Below, piece by piece: positions 16,697-25,963 of a DNA stretch of 64,000 bases. This DNA comes from DAIDKA01 sp035487155 (GTDB taxonomy: Bacteria > Pseudomonadota > Gammaproteobacteria > Steroidobacterales > Steroidobacteraceae). The notes under the pieces are model-generated. The model did not search any database and was not told where the DNA came from. It saw nothing but the letters and a program-made list of their open reading frames with translations. The stretch covers positions 1-64,000 of the forward strand of contig DATHMK010000058.1 of NCBI GenBank assembly GCA_035487155.1, in the 5' to 3' direction. Each line of letters starts with the position of its first letter. Position 1 is the first letter of the stretch. A program made the translations under genes and the position numbers.

Positions 16697-17598
16697 TTCG
16701 CGGCGTAAGCCCGGGTATGCGCCCAGGTCTGAAGCCCGACCGCTGCCAGCACGACGGGCAGTCCGATCAGCAGCTGCGCTGAAAACCGCTCATGACCCAG
16801 CCACCAGCCGACGAACAGGGCCACCGGCGGATTCACATAGGCGTAACTGGTGGCGAGGGTCGCCGAGACCCGCTCCACCAGGAAGCGAAACGCTGAGAAT
16901 CCGATCAGCGAACCGAACACCACCAGGTAGCTCCAGGCAGCCCAGGGCCGAAGCGCGCTGGAGAATGCCCACGATTCGCGGGCCAGGGCGCTGACGATGA
17001 AACCGGCGATGCCGGCGCAGAGCATCTCGGCGCCAAATCCCGTCGCACCGGGCGGCAGGGCCACACGCCGCGCCAGTACCGTGCCCAGGGACCAGCACAT
17101 GCTGCCGCCCAGCACGACGGCGACGCCCAAAGGGCTGGCACGCAGGTCATGGCCCAGCAGCATGATGGCGATGCCGACGGTGCCCACGGCCATGGCCAGC
17201 CATTCCAGTCGCGCCGTTCGCTCGCCGAACAGGCACGACCAGGCGGCCGTCGTCAGCGGCACACTGCTGACCAGCGCGACTGCGGCTCCCGAGCTCACCC
17301 AATGCTCGCCCATCGCCACCGTGCCATTGCCGGCCAGGAGCAACAGGCAGCCGATCAGTGCGGCGCCGCCCCACTGCGCAAGGGTGGGCAGCGGCGCTCC
17401 GCGCGCAAACTGCCACAGCAGAATCAGACCGCCCGCAACCACGAAGCGTGTGCCCACGAAGAAGAAGGTTGAGAAGCCGGTGATGGCGACCTTGATGGCG
17501 TAGTAGGTCGTACCCCACAGAATGTAGACGGCCACCAGGCAGGCGATGACGGGCGCCAGGGCGGGCCGTGAATGGGCGGGAGGGGAGGCGGGCACCAA
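16684..17598 (-). CDS. EamA/DMT-family transporter (YedA-like)
   Basis: A 304-residue inner-membrane protein with ten predicted hydrophobic helices in two EamA repeats. The N-terminal helix VYILWGTTYYAIKVAI and the second-repeat segment SYAYVNPPVALFVGWWLGHE are typical of the drug/metabolite exporter superfamily, YedA subgroup. Start is TTG (17598) or GTG one codon later; neither has a clear ribosome-binding site. It lies 19 bases downstream of a lipoprotein gene on the same strand, so the two may be cotranscribed. Substrate unknown. Confidence 0.8.
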   Translation of the reverse strand: MVPASPPAHSRPALAPVIACLVAVYILWGTTYYAIKVAITGFSTFFFVGTRFVVAGGLILLWQFARGAPLPTLAQWGGAALIGCLLLLAGNGTVAMGEHWVSSGAAVALVSSVPLTTAAWSCLFGERTARLEWLAMAVGTVGIAIMLLGHDLRASPLGVAVVLGGSMCWSLGTVLARRVALPPGATGFGAEMLCAGIAGFIVSALARESWAFSSALRPWAAWSYLVVFGSLIGFSAFRFLVERVSATLATSYAYVNPPVALFVGWWLGHERFSAQLLIGLPVVLAAVGLQTWAHTRAYAANQKA

Positions 17599-17617
17599 GT
17601 CGTCGCTGCCGGGACGG

Positions 17618-18250
17618 CTACGGCGGTGCAGTGCAGGTTGCGTTCGGCTTCATGACCTCGGTGAAGACCTTGCGCGTGAACGGCAGGGTCTGGGCGGGCC
17701 AGGTCGTCTTGTCGATGGTGATGGCCGGCAGCGTGATGGTGCCCGTTGTCATGGTGTCGACCAGGGCATCCGAAGTCGGTACGCCCGGCTGCCAGCTGCT
17801 GTCGTGGCGCTCCTCGAACCGCATCTCGGCGAGACTGCCGGCGTCGCTGGACTGGGTTGCTGTCTTCAGCTTCATCGTCACGTCCAGATTGCCCTTGTCG
17901 GTGTGCCCACTGACCACCACCGAGTCGCCATCCAGATGGGCGTGCACCCCGCGCGGGGTCCGCAGTCGCAGATCCAGCGGCCCCACCGCGACACCGATGA
18001 AGATGTCATGGAAGGGGTAGTAGGCCAGCTTGGGTGGCCCATTGCTGCCATTGCAGTTGACCTGGATGTACTGCGCATCCGGTGCGCTGATCTGCTGGTA
18101 GCTCCAGAAACCCACCGTGCATCCGGACAGCGCCAGGGTTGGCACCATCAGCAGCGCCAGGCGCACGATCACGACCGGACGCAGGCGGCGCGGTTTGTGC
18201 GACGCGATGACCGGAGCGGGTTGCCGAGGGCAGGGCGATTCAGACGACAT
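17618..18250 (-). CDS. Hypothetical lipoprotein
   Basis: I do not recognise a family. From ATG 18250 the product is 210 residues: a basic N-terminus (PRRLRPVVIV), a hydrophobic stretch and a lipobox LALSGC, then about 165 residues predicted mostly beta, with GVAVGPLDLRLRTPRGV and VSGHTDKGNLDVTMKL. The ORF could begin 14 codons earlier, but that would lengthen the signal peptide. Probably in one unit with the DMT transporter downstream. Confidence 0.6.
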   Translation of the reverse strand: MSSESPCPRQPAPVIASHKPRRLRPVVIVRLALLMVPTLALSGCTVGFWSYQQISAPDAQYIQVNCNGSNGPPKLAYYPFHDIFIGVAVGPLDLRLRTPRGVHAHLDGDSVVVSGHTDKGNLDVTMKLKTATQSSDAGSLAEMRFEERHDSSWQPGVPTSDALVDTMTTGTITLPAITIDKTTWPAQTLPFTRKVFTEVMKPNATCTAPP

Positions 18251-18508
18251 GGCGTATGGCAAAGTCGAGGCCTTAAGCCAGCATCCTGCCATGACCGGCT
18301 CGCAGGCGCGAATCCCGCCGCAGGGCGGTCAGGATGCGCGCGAATTCGGTGCAGTGGCCATGGTTGCGCACAGGCAGCCGCGGGATAGTTCAGCAGGCGT
18401 CATGATAGTTTTCTCCGCTGCGAGAAGATGAGTCAGTCGGCGCTGTCGAGCGGCGTGATGCGGTGCGATAAGGCGCCAGCAGTTTTCCAATCCGGCAATC
18501 CAGCTCCC

Positions 18509-18514
18509 TATACT
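18509..18514 (+). promoter_or_regulatory. Candidate -10 of the formaldehyde oxidation operon
   Basis: TATACT lies 33 bases before the gfa start in a 296-base gap between divergent genes. No good -35 is visible, which may indicate activator dependence. AGAGGG upstream of the ATG serves as ribosome-binding site. Confidence 0.35.
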
Positions 18515-18546
18515 ATGGGCCCCCAATCATTCAGAGGGTCGCCCAT

Positions 18547-19122
18547 ATGGCCACGGTTTCGATTCATCCCGCGGTGGACCACGGTATCAAGCCCGCGGCC
18601 AAGGACTTCGCCGGCGGCACGCTGCTGTGCAAGTGCAGCCAGAATCCGGTCGAGGTTTCCGTCGGCGCACAATCGGCGCATAACCACGCCTGCGGTTGCA
18701 CCAAGTGCTGGAAGCCCAAGGGCGCTCTATTCTCCGTCGTGGCGGTGGTGCCACGCGATAAGCTCAAGGTCACCAAGAACGGCGACAAGCTCGCCATCGT
18801 CGATGCGAGCGCAACCATCCAGCGCTACGCCTGCAAGGCCTGCGGCACTCATATGTATGGGCGCATCGAAAAGAACCCGCATCCGCTGCACGGCCTGGAT
18901 TTCATCCACACCGAGCTGTCGCCGCAGAGCGGCTGGTCGCCGCCGGAATTCGCAGCCTTCGTGTCCTCCATCATCGAAGCGGGCGCGGATCCGGCCAACA
19001 TGGGTGCCGTGCGCGCGCGCCTGCGGGAGCTGAAGCTCGAGCCGTACGATTGTCTGTCACCGCCGCTCATGGATTACATCGCGACCTTCGTGGCCAAACA
19101 GTCCGGTGTCCTGAAGGGTTGA
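18547..19122 (+). CDS. gfa: S-(hydroxymethyl)glutathione synthase (glutathione-dependent formaldehyde-activating enzyme)
   Basis: Gfa is credited with promoting formation of S-hydroxymethylglutathione from formaldehyde and glutathione. The 191-residue protein has the zinc-binding Cys pattern LLCKC, HNHACGCTKCWKPKGALFS and YACKACGTHMYGRI, and a C-terminal Gfa-specific region with GWSPPEFAAFVSSIIEAG. First of three tightly spaced genes (gap of 4 bases to the dehydrogenase) that form the complete glutathione-dependent formaldehyde route. Confidence 0.93.
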   Translation: MATVSIHPAVDHGIKPAAKDFAGGTLLCKCSQNPVEVSVGAQSAHNHACGCTKCWKPKGALFSVVAVVPRDKLKVTKNGDKLAIVDASATIQRYACKACGTHMYGRIEKNPHPLHGLDFIHTELSPQSGWSPPEFAAFVSSIIEAGADPANMGAVRARLRELKLEPYDCLSPPLMDYIATFVAKQSGVLKG

Positions 19123-19126
19123 TGAC

Positions 19127-20236
<1,110 letters not shown>

Positions 20237-20245
20237 AAGCCCACC

Positions 20246-21112
20246 TTGAAAATTGAAACCTTAAGCGAACAGCGCAGCTTCGAGGGTATTCAGGGCTTCT
20301 ATCGCCACGACTCGCAGGTCATCGGTCTGCCGATGCGCTTTGCCGTGTACCGACCGCCGCAGGCCGCAACACGGCCGGTGCCCGTGCTGTTCTACCTCGC
20401 CGGGCTGACCTGCACCGAGGAGACCGCGGCCATCAAGGCCGGGGCCCAGCGCAGCGCAGCCGAACTCGGATTGATGCTGGTCACCTGCGACACCAGTCCA
20501 CGCAATACCGGCATCCCCGGCGAAGCGGACGACTGGGAGTTCGGTGCCGGTGCGGGTTTCTACCTGAACGCGACCCAGCAGCCCTGGGCGAAGTTCTATC
20601 GCATGTACGACTACGTGCGCGATGAGCTGCGCGCGACGGTGCTGGCCAATTTTGCGGCAGACTCAGCTCGGGTGGGGATTTTCGGTCACTCCATGGGTGG
20701 TCATGGGGCGCTGGTGCTGGCACTGCGCAACCCGCAGCTGTTCAAATCCGTATCGGCCTTTGCCCCCATCTGTTCCCCGACGCGCTGCCCCTGGGGCCAG
20801 AAGGCATTGCCCCGCTACCTTGGCGACAACCGCAGCGCCTGGAATGCCTACGATGCGGTCGAACTGGTGAAGGCGGCGGGCAAGGCGCTGTTGCCTGAGA
20901 TCCTGGTGGATCAGGGTCTGGGCGACAAGTTTCTGCATCAGTCGCAGCTGCTGCCGGAGTTGCTCGAAGCGGCCTGCGTGGCGGCCGGCCAGCCGTTGCG
21001 GCTGCGTCGTCACGAGGGCTACGACCACGGTTACTACTTCATCTCGACATTCATCGAGGACCATCTGCGGTTTCACGCCGCGCAACTGCAGGCAGTCCAC
21101 AAGCTGGCTTGA
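20246..21112 (+). CDS. fghA: S-formylglutathione hydrolase
   Basis: Serine esterase that releases formate and glutathione from S-formylglutathione, completing formaldehyde oxidation. The 288-residue protein has the nucleophile motif GHSMGGHGAL, the early LAGLTCTEETAAIKAGAQ segment and the C-terminal HEGYDHGYYFISTFIEDH with catalytic His, as in FrmB/FghA. The start is TTG, 9 bases after the adhC stop; the product then begins MKIETLSEQRSFEGIQGFY as the family does. Confidence 0.95.
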   Translation: MKIETLSEQRSFEGIQGFYRHDSQVIGLPMRFAVYRPPQAATRPVPVLFYLAGLTCTEETAAIKAGAQRSAAELGLMLVTCDTSPRNTGIPGEADDWEFGAGAGFYLNATQQPWAKFYRMYDYVRDELRATVLANFAADSARVGIFGHSMGGHGALVLALRNPQLFKSVSAFAPICSPTRCPWGQKALPRYLGDNRSAWNAYDAVELVKAAGKALLPEILVDQGLGDKFLHQSQLLPELLEAACVAAGQPLRLRRHEGYDHGYYFISTFIEDHLRFHAAQLQAVHKLA

Positions 21113-21120
21113 CCCGACTC

Positions 21121-21134
21121 TTACCCGTCGGTAA
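21121..21134. promoter_or_regulatory. TetR-type operator candidate 1, upstream of icmF
   Basis: TTACC-CGTC-GGTAA is a perfect inverted repeat, fitting the pattern TTAC-N6-GTAR shared with two other sites, one 18 bases downstream and one upstream of the tetR gene at 25255. It lies in the 55-base gap before icmF. Confidence 0.55.
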
Positions 21135-21138
21135 CATC

Positions 21139-21154
21139 ATTACCGAAGAGTAAT
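21139..21154. promoter_or_regulatory. TetR-type operator candidate 2, upstream of icmF
   Basis: ATTAC-CGAAGA-GTAAT is a perfect inverted repeat 14 bases before the icmF ATG. It overlaps a possible -10 (TAATAT, 21151-21156), so a bound repressor would block transcription. Confidence 0.55.
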
Positions 21155-21167
21155 ATCATCCTGTCAA

Positions 21168-24100
21168 ATGGGGGTTCCTGTGGCATCGCCGCCACCCCTG
21201 CGTTTCGTCAGCGCCGCCTCCCTGTTCGACGGGCATGACGCGGCGATCAACATGATCCGGCGCTTGCTGCAGGCCGCCGGCGCGGAGGTCGTGCACCTGG
21301 GGCATAACCGCTCGGTCGCCGACATCGTGCGTGCCGCCATCGACGAGGACGCCGACGCCGTCGCCGTCAGCTCCTACCAGGGCGGCCACAATGAATATTT
21401 CACCTACATGGTGGACATGCTGCGCGCCGCGGACGCCGGGCATATCCGTGTGATCGTGGGGGGCGGTGGCACGATTGCGCCGGCAGAGATCGTTGCGCTG
21501 GAGAAGTACGGCGTGGAGAAGATCTATACGCCGGAGGATGGCCGCCGGCTGGGCCTCAACGGCATGATCACGGATGTGGTGCAGCGGGTGCGTGCGGTTA
21601 CCCGACCCGGCTACGAGTTCGGACCTCTGAACCCGCGCGACCATCGGCAGCTCGCGCGTGCGATCACGGCCCTGGAGGAGGGGGCCGAAGGTGTCGAGCG
21701 CATTCGCCACGCCATCGCCGGCAATCCCCGGCGCGCGCCGGTGGTGGGTATTACCGGCACCGGCGGGGCCGGCAAATCCTCGCTGACCGATGAACTGTTG
21801 CAGCGTTTCGTGCGGCACCATCCCGACCGGCACATCGCGGTAGTGGCGGTGGATCCGACGCGCCGCCGGGGCGGCGGCGCCCTGCTGGGCGATCGCATAC
21901 GCATGAACAGCCTGAGCGCCGAGAACCTGTACATGCGCTCACTTGCCACCCGCCGCCAGAACCTCGCCACCTCGGCGGTGCTCAAGGAGGTGATCGGGCT
22001 GTACCAGCTGGCCGGTTTCGATCTGATACTGGTCGAGACCGCCGGTACCGGGCAGAGCGATTCGGAAATCGTGGATCTGGTGGACCTGGCGGTCTACGTC
22101 ATGACCAGCGACTATGGGGCCGCGAGCCAGCTCGAGAAGATCGACATGCTGGACTTTGCGACCTGCATCGCCCTCAACAAATTCGAGAAGCGCGGCGCAC
22201 AGGACGCACTGCGGGACGTGCGCAAGCAATGGCGCCGCAATCATCCCGACAAACTGAAGGTCCCCGACAGCCAAGTGCCGGTGTATCCGACCATTGCCAG
22301 TCGTTTCAACGACCCGGGCGTCAATCACCTGTTCGCCGTGATCGCTCAGCATCTGGACGAGAAGGCGGTCAGCGCCCTCAAATGGAGTGTGGCAGACAGC
22401 GGCCCCACGCAATTCACGAGCCAGGCGCCGCTGATTCCCGGTTCACGCAGCCGCTACCTGGCGCAGATCGCCAGCCTCGGACGCCAGGCGAAGGAACGCC
22501 ATCAGCTTCAGGCACAATCCGCGCAGCGTGCCTGCGGCCTGTATGGCGCCCTGCGGGGGCTTCAGGACGCGGCCTTGCCCGCGGCGCTTGATCCCTATCC
22601 CCAAGGCGCGCTCAGCGCCGCCGATGCGGATGCCACCCGCCTCGCCCTGCGCGCGGCCTACAACCAGGCATTGACCGACATCGGACCCGAAGGGGTTGCG
22701 GCCCTCAAGGCGTGGCCGGCGCGAGTGGCCTCGGTCACCCAGGAACGCTATGCCTACTCGGTGCGCGGACGGGAGGTCTCGGGCGAGAATTACAGCGAGA
22801 CCTTGAGCCACAGCCGCATTCCGAAGCTCGCGGCCCCGAATTTTCGCGATTGGGGCGAGATCCTGCAGTTCATTCTCAGTGAGAACCTGCCCGGCGGCTA
22901 TCCCTATACCGGGGGCGTGTACCCCTATCGCCGCGAAGAGGAAGACCCGATCCGCATGTTTGCCGGGGAGGGTCCTCCGGAGCGGACCAACCGGCGCTTT
23001 CACTATCTGGCGCGCGGGCACAGCGCCACGCGGCTCTCGACGGCGTTCGATTCAACGACGCTGTATGGCGAAGATCCGGATCCGCGGCCCGACATTTATG
23101 GTCGCACCGGTAATTCAGGTGTCTCGATCGCGACCGTGGATGACATGAAGAAGCTGTATTCAGGCTTCGATCTGTGTGATCCGACAACCTCGGTTTCCAT
23201 GACCATCAACGGGCCCGCGCCGATGCTGCTGGCGATGTTCATGAACACGGCCATCGATCAGCGCATCGAGCGCTTTGTGAAAGCCCAGGGACGCTGGCCG
23301 GCAGCACAGCAGCGCCTGGTTGAAATTCGCTCCAGGATGGCGACGGTGCCGGTCTACAAAGGTGAGCTGCCCGAAGGTCACGACGGGTCCGGTCTGGCAC
23401 TGCTTGGAATCAGCGGTCACGCGCTGGTGGCTCCCGGGGTGCTGAGCGAGGCCGAATACGCCAGGCTGCGCGCCGAGGCGCTGTCCCTGGTGCGCGGCAC
23501 GGTGCAGGCCGACATCCTCAAGGAGGATCAGGCGCAGAACACCTGCATATTCTCCACCGAATTTGCGATGCGCATGATGGGCGATGTGCAGCAGTATTTC
23601 ATCGATCACGCGGTCCGCAACTTCTACTCGGTGTCGATCTCCGGCTACCACATTGCCGAAGCGGGCGCGAACCCGGTCAGCCAGCTCGCTTTTACCTTGG
23701 CGAACGGCTTCACCATTGTCGAGTACTACCTGTCACGTGGCATGAAGATCGATGACTTCGCGCCCAATCTGTCCTTTTTCTTCTCCAACGGCATGGATGC
23801 CGAATATGCCGTCATCGGCCGCGTTGCCCGGCGCATCTGGGCGCAGGCCATGCGCGAGCTGTACGCGGCCGGTCCGCGCAGCCAGATGCTCAAGTATCAC
23901 ATCCAGACCTCGGGTCGCTCGCTGCATGCGCAGGAAATACAGTTCAACGATATCCGCACGACACTGCAGGCGCTGTATGCGCTGTTCGACAACTGCAATT
24001 CCCTGCACACCAATGCCTTTGATGAGGCCTTGACCACGCCCACCGAGCAGAGCGTGCGGCGCGCGGTGGCCATACAGCTGATCATCAACCAGGAACTGGG

Positions 24101-24596
24101 TCTGAACAAGAATCAGAACCCGTGGCAGGGTTCATTTCTGCTGGAGGAGCTCACCGACAGCCTCGAAGAGGCCGTCTACCGTGAGTTTGAATCCATCAGC
24201 GAGCGCGGCGGTGTGCTGGGCGCGATGGAGACCATGTATCAGCGGGGCAAGATTCAGGAGGAAAGCCTGTACTACGAGACCGCCAAGCACGATGGCACGC
24301 TGCCCATTATCGGCGTCAATACCTTCCTGTCCGCGCAGGACAGTAGCGAGGCCAGGGCGGGTGCCGCCTTGATCCGCTCCACCGAGCAGGAGAAGCAGGA
24401 CCAGGTGGCCGCGGTTCAGGCCTTCCAGCTTCGCAATGCCGCCGCCGCCCCCGCGGCGCTGCAGGCGCTGCAGCAGGTGGCGGCGGCGGGCGACAATGTA
24501 TTCGCAGCGCTGCTGGATGCGGTGCAGGTGTGTTCTCTGGGGCAGATATCACGCGCCCTGTACCAGGTCGGTGGCCAGTACCGCCGCAATGTCTAG
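21168..24596 (+). CDS. icmF: Fused isobutyryl-CoA mutase (IcmF-type B12-dependent acyl-CoA mutase)
   Basis: Adenosylcobalamin enzyme interconverting isobutyryl-CoA and n-butyryl-CoA, with a built-in G-protein chaperone. Domains in order along 1142 residues: B12-binding (about 10-145; LFDGHDAAIN, His23 as lower axial ligand), MeaB-like GTPase (about 165-400; P-loop GTGGAGKSS near 197-205), linker, and a TIM-barrel substrate domain (about 560-1100; SISGYHIAEAGANP). Gln790 in AQNTCIF is the IcmF-type residue at the place where methylmalonyl-CoA mutase has Arg. At the other specificity position, Tyr585 in GGVYPY appears where IcmF enzymes, as I recall, have Phe. Convergent with, and overlapping by 4 bases, the TetR gene; two inverted repeats sit in its promoter. 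Confidence 0.93.
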   Translation: MGVPVASPPPLRFVSAASLFDGHDAAINMIRRLLQAAGAEVVHLGHNRSVADIVRAAIDEDADAVAVSSYQGGHNEYFTYMVDMLRAADAGHIRVIVGGGGTIAPAEIVALEKYGVEKIYTPEDGRRLGLNGMITDVVQRVRAVTRPGYEFGPLNPRDHRQLARAITALEEGAEGVERIRHAIAGNPRRAPVVGITGTGGAGKSSLTDELLQRFVRHHPDRHIAVVAVDPTRRRGGGALLGDRIRMNSLSAENLYMRSLATRRQNLATSAVLKEVIGLYQLAGFDLILVETAGTGQSDSEIVDLVDLAVYVMTSDYGAASQLEKIDMLDFATCIALNKFEKRGAQDALRDVRKQWRRNHPDKLKVPDSQVPVYPTIASRFNDPGVNHLFAVIAQHLDEKAVSALKWSVADSGPTQFTSQAPLIPGSRSRYLAQIASLGRQAKERHQLQAQSAQRACGLYGALRGLQDAALPAALDPYPQGALSAADADATRLALRAAYNQALTDIGPEGVAALKAWPARVASVTQERYAYSVRGREVSGENYSETLSHSRIPKLAAPNFRDWGEILQFILSENLPGGYPYTGGVYPYRREEEDPIRMFAGEGPPERTNRRFHYLARGHSATRLSTAFDSTTLYGEDPDPRPDIYGRTGNSGVSIATVDDMKKLYSGFDLCDPTTSVSMTINGPAPMLLAMFMNTAIDQRIERFVKAQGRWPAAQQRLVEIRSRMATVPVYKGELPEGHDGSGLALLGISGHALVAPGVLSEAEYARLRAEALSLVRGTVQADILKEDQAQNTCIFSTEFAMRMMGDVQQYFIDHAVRNFYSVSISGYHIAEAGANPVSQLAFTLANGFTIVEYYLSRGMKIDDFAPNLSFFFSNGMDAEYAVIGRVARRIWAQAMRELYAAGPRSQMLKYHIQTSGRSLHAQEIQFNDIRTTLQALYALFDNCNSLHTNAFDEALTTPTEQSVRRAVAIQLIINQELGLNKNQNPWQGSFLLEELTDSLEEAVYREFESISERGGVLGAMETMYQRGKIQEESLYYETAKHDGTLPIIGVNTFLSAQDSSEARAGAALIRSTEQEKQDQVAAVQAFQLRNAAAAPAALQALQQVAAAGDNVFAALLDAVQVCSLGQISRALYQVGGQYRRNV

Positions 24597-25228
24597 CGCG
24601 GCGTCAGGGTGTTTTCGAACACCTGTCCGAAGGCTTCTCCCACCTCGGCTGGATTGAGCGAGGCGTCCTTGTGATACCAGTGGCTGATCCAGTTCAGGGC
24701 ACCGGCGATGGCAAAGGCGGTCATTTTCGGATCGCAGGGTTGCACCGAACCGTCCTTGATGCCCTCCTTGATCAGGTTCCTGATGCGCTGGTCGATTTCT
24801 GACTTCAACGCGCGGATGCGCCCGCTCATGGCGGGACTGAGATCCTGATCCTCCGCGCGCACCATGCACCAGCCGAATTCCCCGGCGATTGCGCCGCCGT
24901 AGTGCCGGATCAGCATCAGCAGCTTCGCCCGTGCGCACTGCTTCGAGGCGCCCAGTTCGCCGAACACCGACTTGATCTGATCAAGCCCTGCGCGAAAGCA
25001 CTCAAACAGAATCTCCTCCTTGTTGGCCACGTAGTAATAGATCGTCGGCTTGGTCACGTTCAGTGCCGTGGCGACGTCCTCCAAGGAGGTGTTGTGGTAG
25101 CCGCGCTCGCGAAAGGCGCGGGCGGCCGCGAGAATGACAGCCTCGCGCTTCAGCTGCCGCGACTTCTCCCGCGAGGCACTCCATGGCGACTGGTTTACCG
25201 CGCTGGGTCGGGGCGCCGATTTTTTCAC
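24593..25228 (-). CDS. TetR family transcriptional regulator
   Basis: A 211-residue regulator with an N-terminal TetR helix-turn-helix: AVILAAARAFRERGYHNTSLEDVATALNVTKPTIYYYVANKEEIL. The ligand domain ends with a segment containing NWISHWY. I start it at the GTG at 25228 because the family N-terminus and an operator-like repeat (25255-25268) lie just around and upstream of it; the frame continues open to 25390 but that part looks non-coding. The same 14-bp pattern precedes icmF, so this protein probably represses icmF and itself. An acyl-CoA ligand is a guess from context. Confidence 0.85.
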   Translation of the reverse strand: MKKSAPRPSAVNQSPWSASREKSRQLKREAVILAAARAFRERGYHNTSLEDVATALNVTKPTIYYYVANKEEILFECFRAGLDQIKSVFGELGASKQCARAKLLMLIRHYGGAIAGEFGWCMVRAEDQDLSPAMSGRIRALKSEIDQRIRNLIKEGIKDGSVQPCDPKMTAFAIAGALNWISHWYHKDASLNPAEVGEAFGQVFENTLTPR

Positions 25229-25254
25229 CGCGTGATTATGGACCGGTATGAAAC

Positions 25255-25268
25255 TTACCGGCAAGTAG
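25255..25268. promoter_or_regulatory. TetR-type operator candidate 3, upstream of tetR
   Basis: TTACCGGCAAGTAG fits TTAC-N6-GTAR, the pattern found twice upstream of icmF; here the right arm has one mismatch. It lies 27 bases upstream of the regulator's GTG start, as expected for autoregulation. Confidence 0.5.
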
Positions 25269-25348
25269 GTTGCGGGCTGTTGCGGCGCTGGACACAAGCG
25301 TGCTGCCCGACGTTTACTAGGCCCGGTAGCCAACGGGAGAGCGGATTC

Positions 25349-25876
25349 ATGTGGCGCACGGTTCTGCTTGTCGGCGGTCTTGGAATGCAATGGGGCGCCT
25401 CGTTTGCGAGCGCGCCCAGCGACTGCATGGATTCCTGTGCAGTCCTCAGATCCGATGCCGCCCGTCTCGCCTGTTTCGATCAGGAACTGGAGCGCCGTAA
25501 GACCCCGACCCCGGGTCGGGTTTGCGCGGTGCCCGCGCCCGCAGCGCCGGCCGCGACCGCGCCGTTGCCAAGCCCCGCAACCAGCGCTGCGGCCAATCCG
25601 GCCACAAAACCCATTCCGCCCCCGCCACCGCTGGCCGCGAGCGAGCGGCCACCGCGCCCGCAGCCCATCAGTGCACAGGTCGTCGCCATCGCCGACGCAT
25701 CAGCCGGAAAGGTCGCGATCACGCTGGACAACGGGGAGGTCTGGGAACAGGTCGAAACACGCGAAGGCTTCAGGGTGTTGCTGCACCACGGCGTAACCAT
25801 CACACCGGGGCTGTTCGGGTCCTACCTGCTGACAACCGATGACCACCGGACGGCGCGGGTGCGTCGGATCCGCTAG
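25349..25876 (+). CDS. Hypothetical exported Pro/Ala-rich protein
   Basis: No family recognised with certainty. The 175-residue product from ATG 25349 (GGGAGA upstream) has a signal peptide (cleavage near SFASAP), a short Cys-containing segment CAVLRSDAARLACFDQEL (an RLACFD-type motif seen in many small periplasmic proteins), a Pro/Ala-rich linker with a run of five prolines, and a C-terminal beta domain (VAITLDNGEVWEQVE to ARVRRIR). Divergent from the TetR gene. Confidence 0.6.
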   Translation: MWRTVLLVGGLGMQWGASFASAPSDCMDSCAVLRSDAARLACFDQELERRKTPTPGRVCAVPAPAAPAATAPLPSPATSAAANPATKPIPPPPPLAASERPPRPQPISAQVVAIADASAGKVAITLDNGEVWEQVETREGFRVLLHHGVTITPGLFGSYLLTTDDHRTARVRRIR

Positions 25877-25928
25877 GCGGGCCGCGCGCCCGGCGGGGCG
25901 TGAATTGAAACGGCGTTGCACTCGGGCT

Positions 25929-25934
25929 TAGAAT
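25929..25934 (+). promoter_or_regulatory. Candidate -10 upstream of the TfdA-like gene
   Basis: TAGAAT lies 30 bases before the GTG at 25964. It would place the start of transcription downstream of the TTG at 25916 and so supports the shorter reading of the dioxygenase. No clear -35. Confidence 0.3.
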
Positions 25935-25963
25935 CAAAGCATGCTTTGCAACCGGATTGGCCC

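Noticed and set aside
21113..21167. Cobalamin riboswitch before icmF
   Set aside because: The gap is only 55 bases and filled by inverted repeats; there is no room for a riboswitch, and no B12-box is seen.
25229..25390. N-terminal 54-codon extension of the TetR gene
   Set aside because: It covers the operator-like repeat and the divergent gene's upstream region and does not resemble TetR N-termini.
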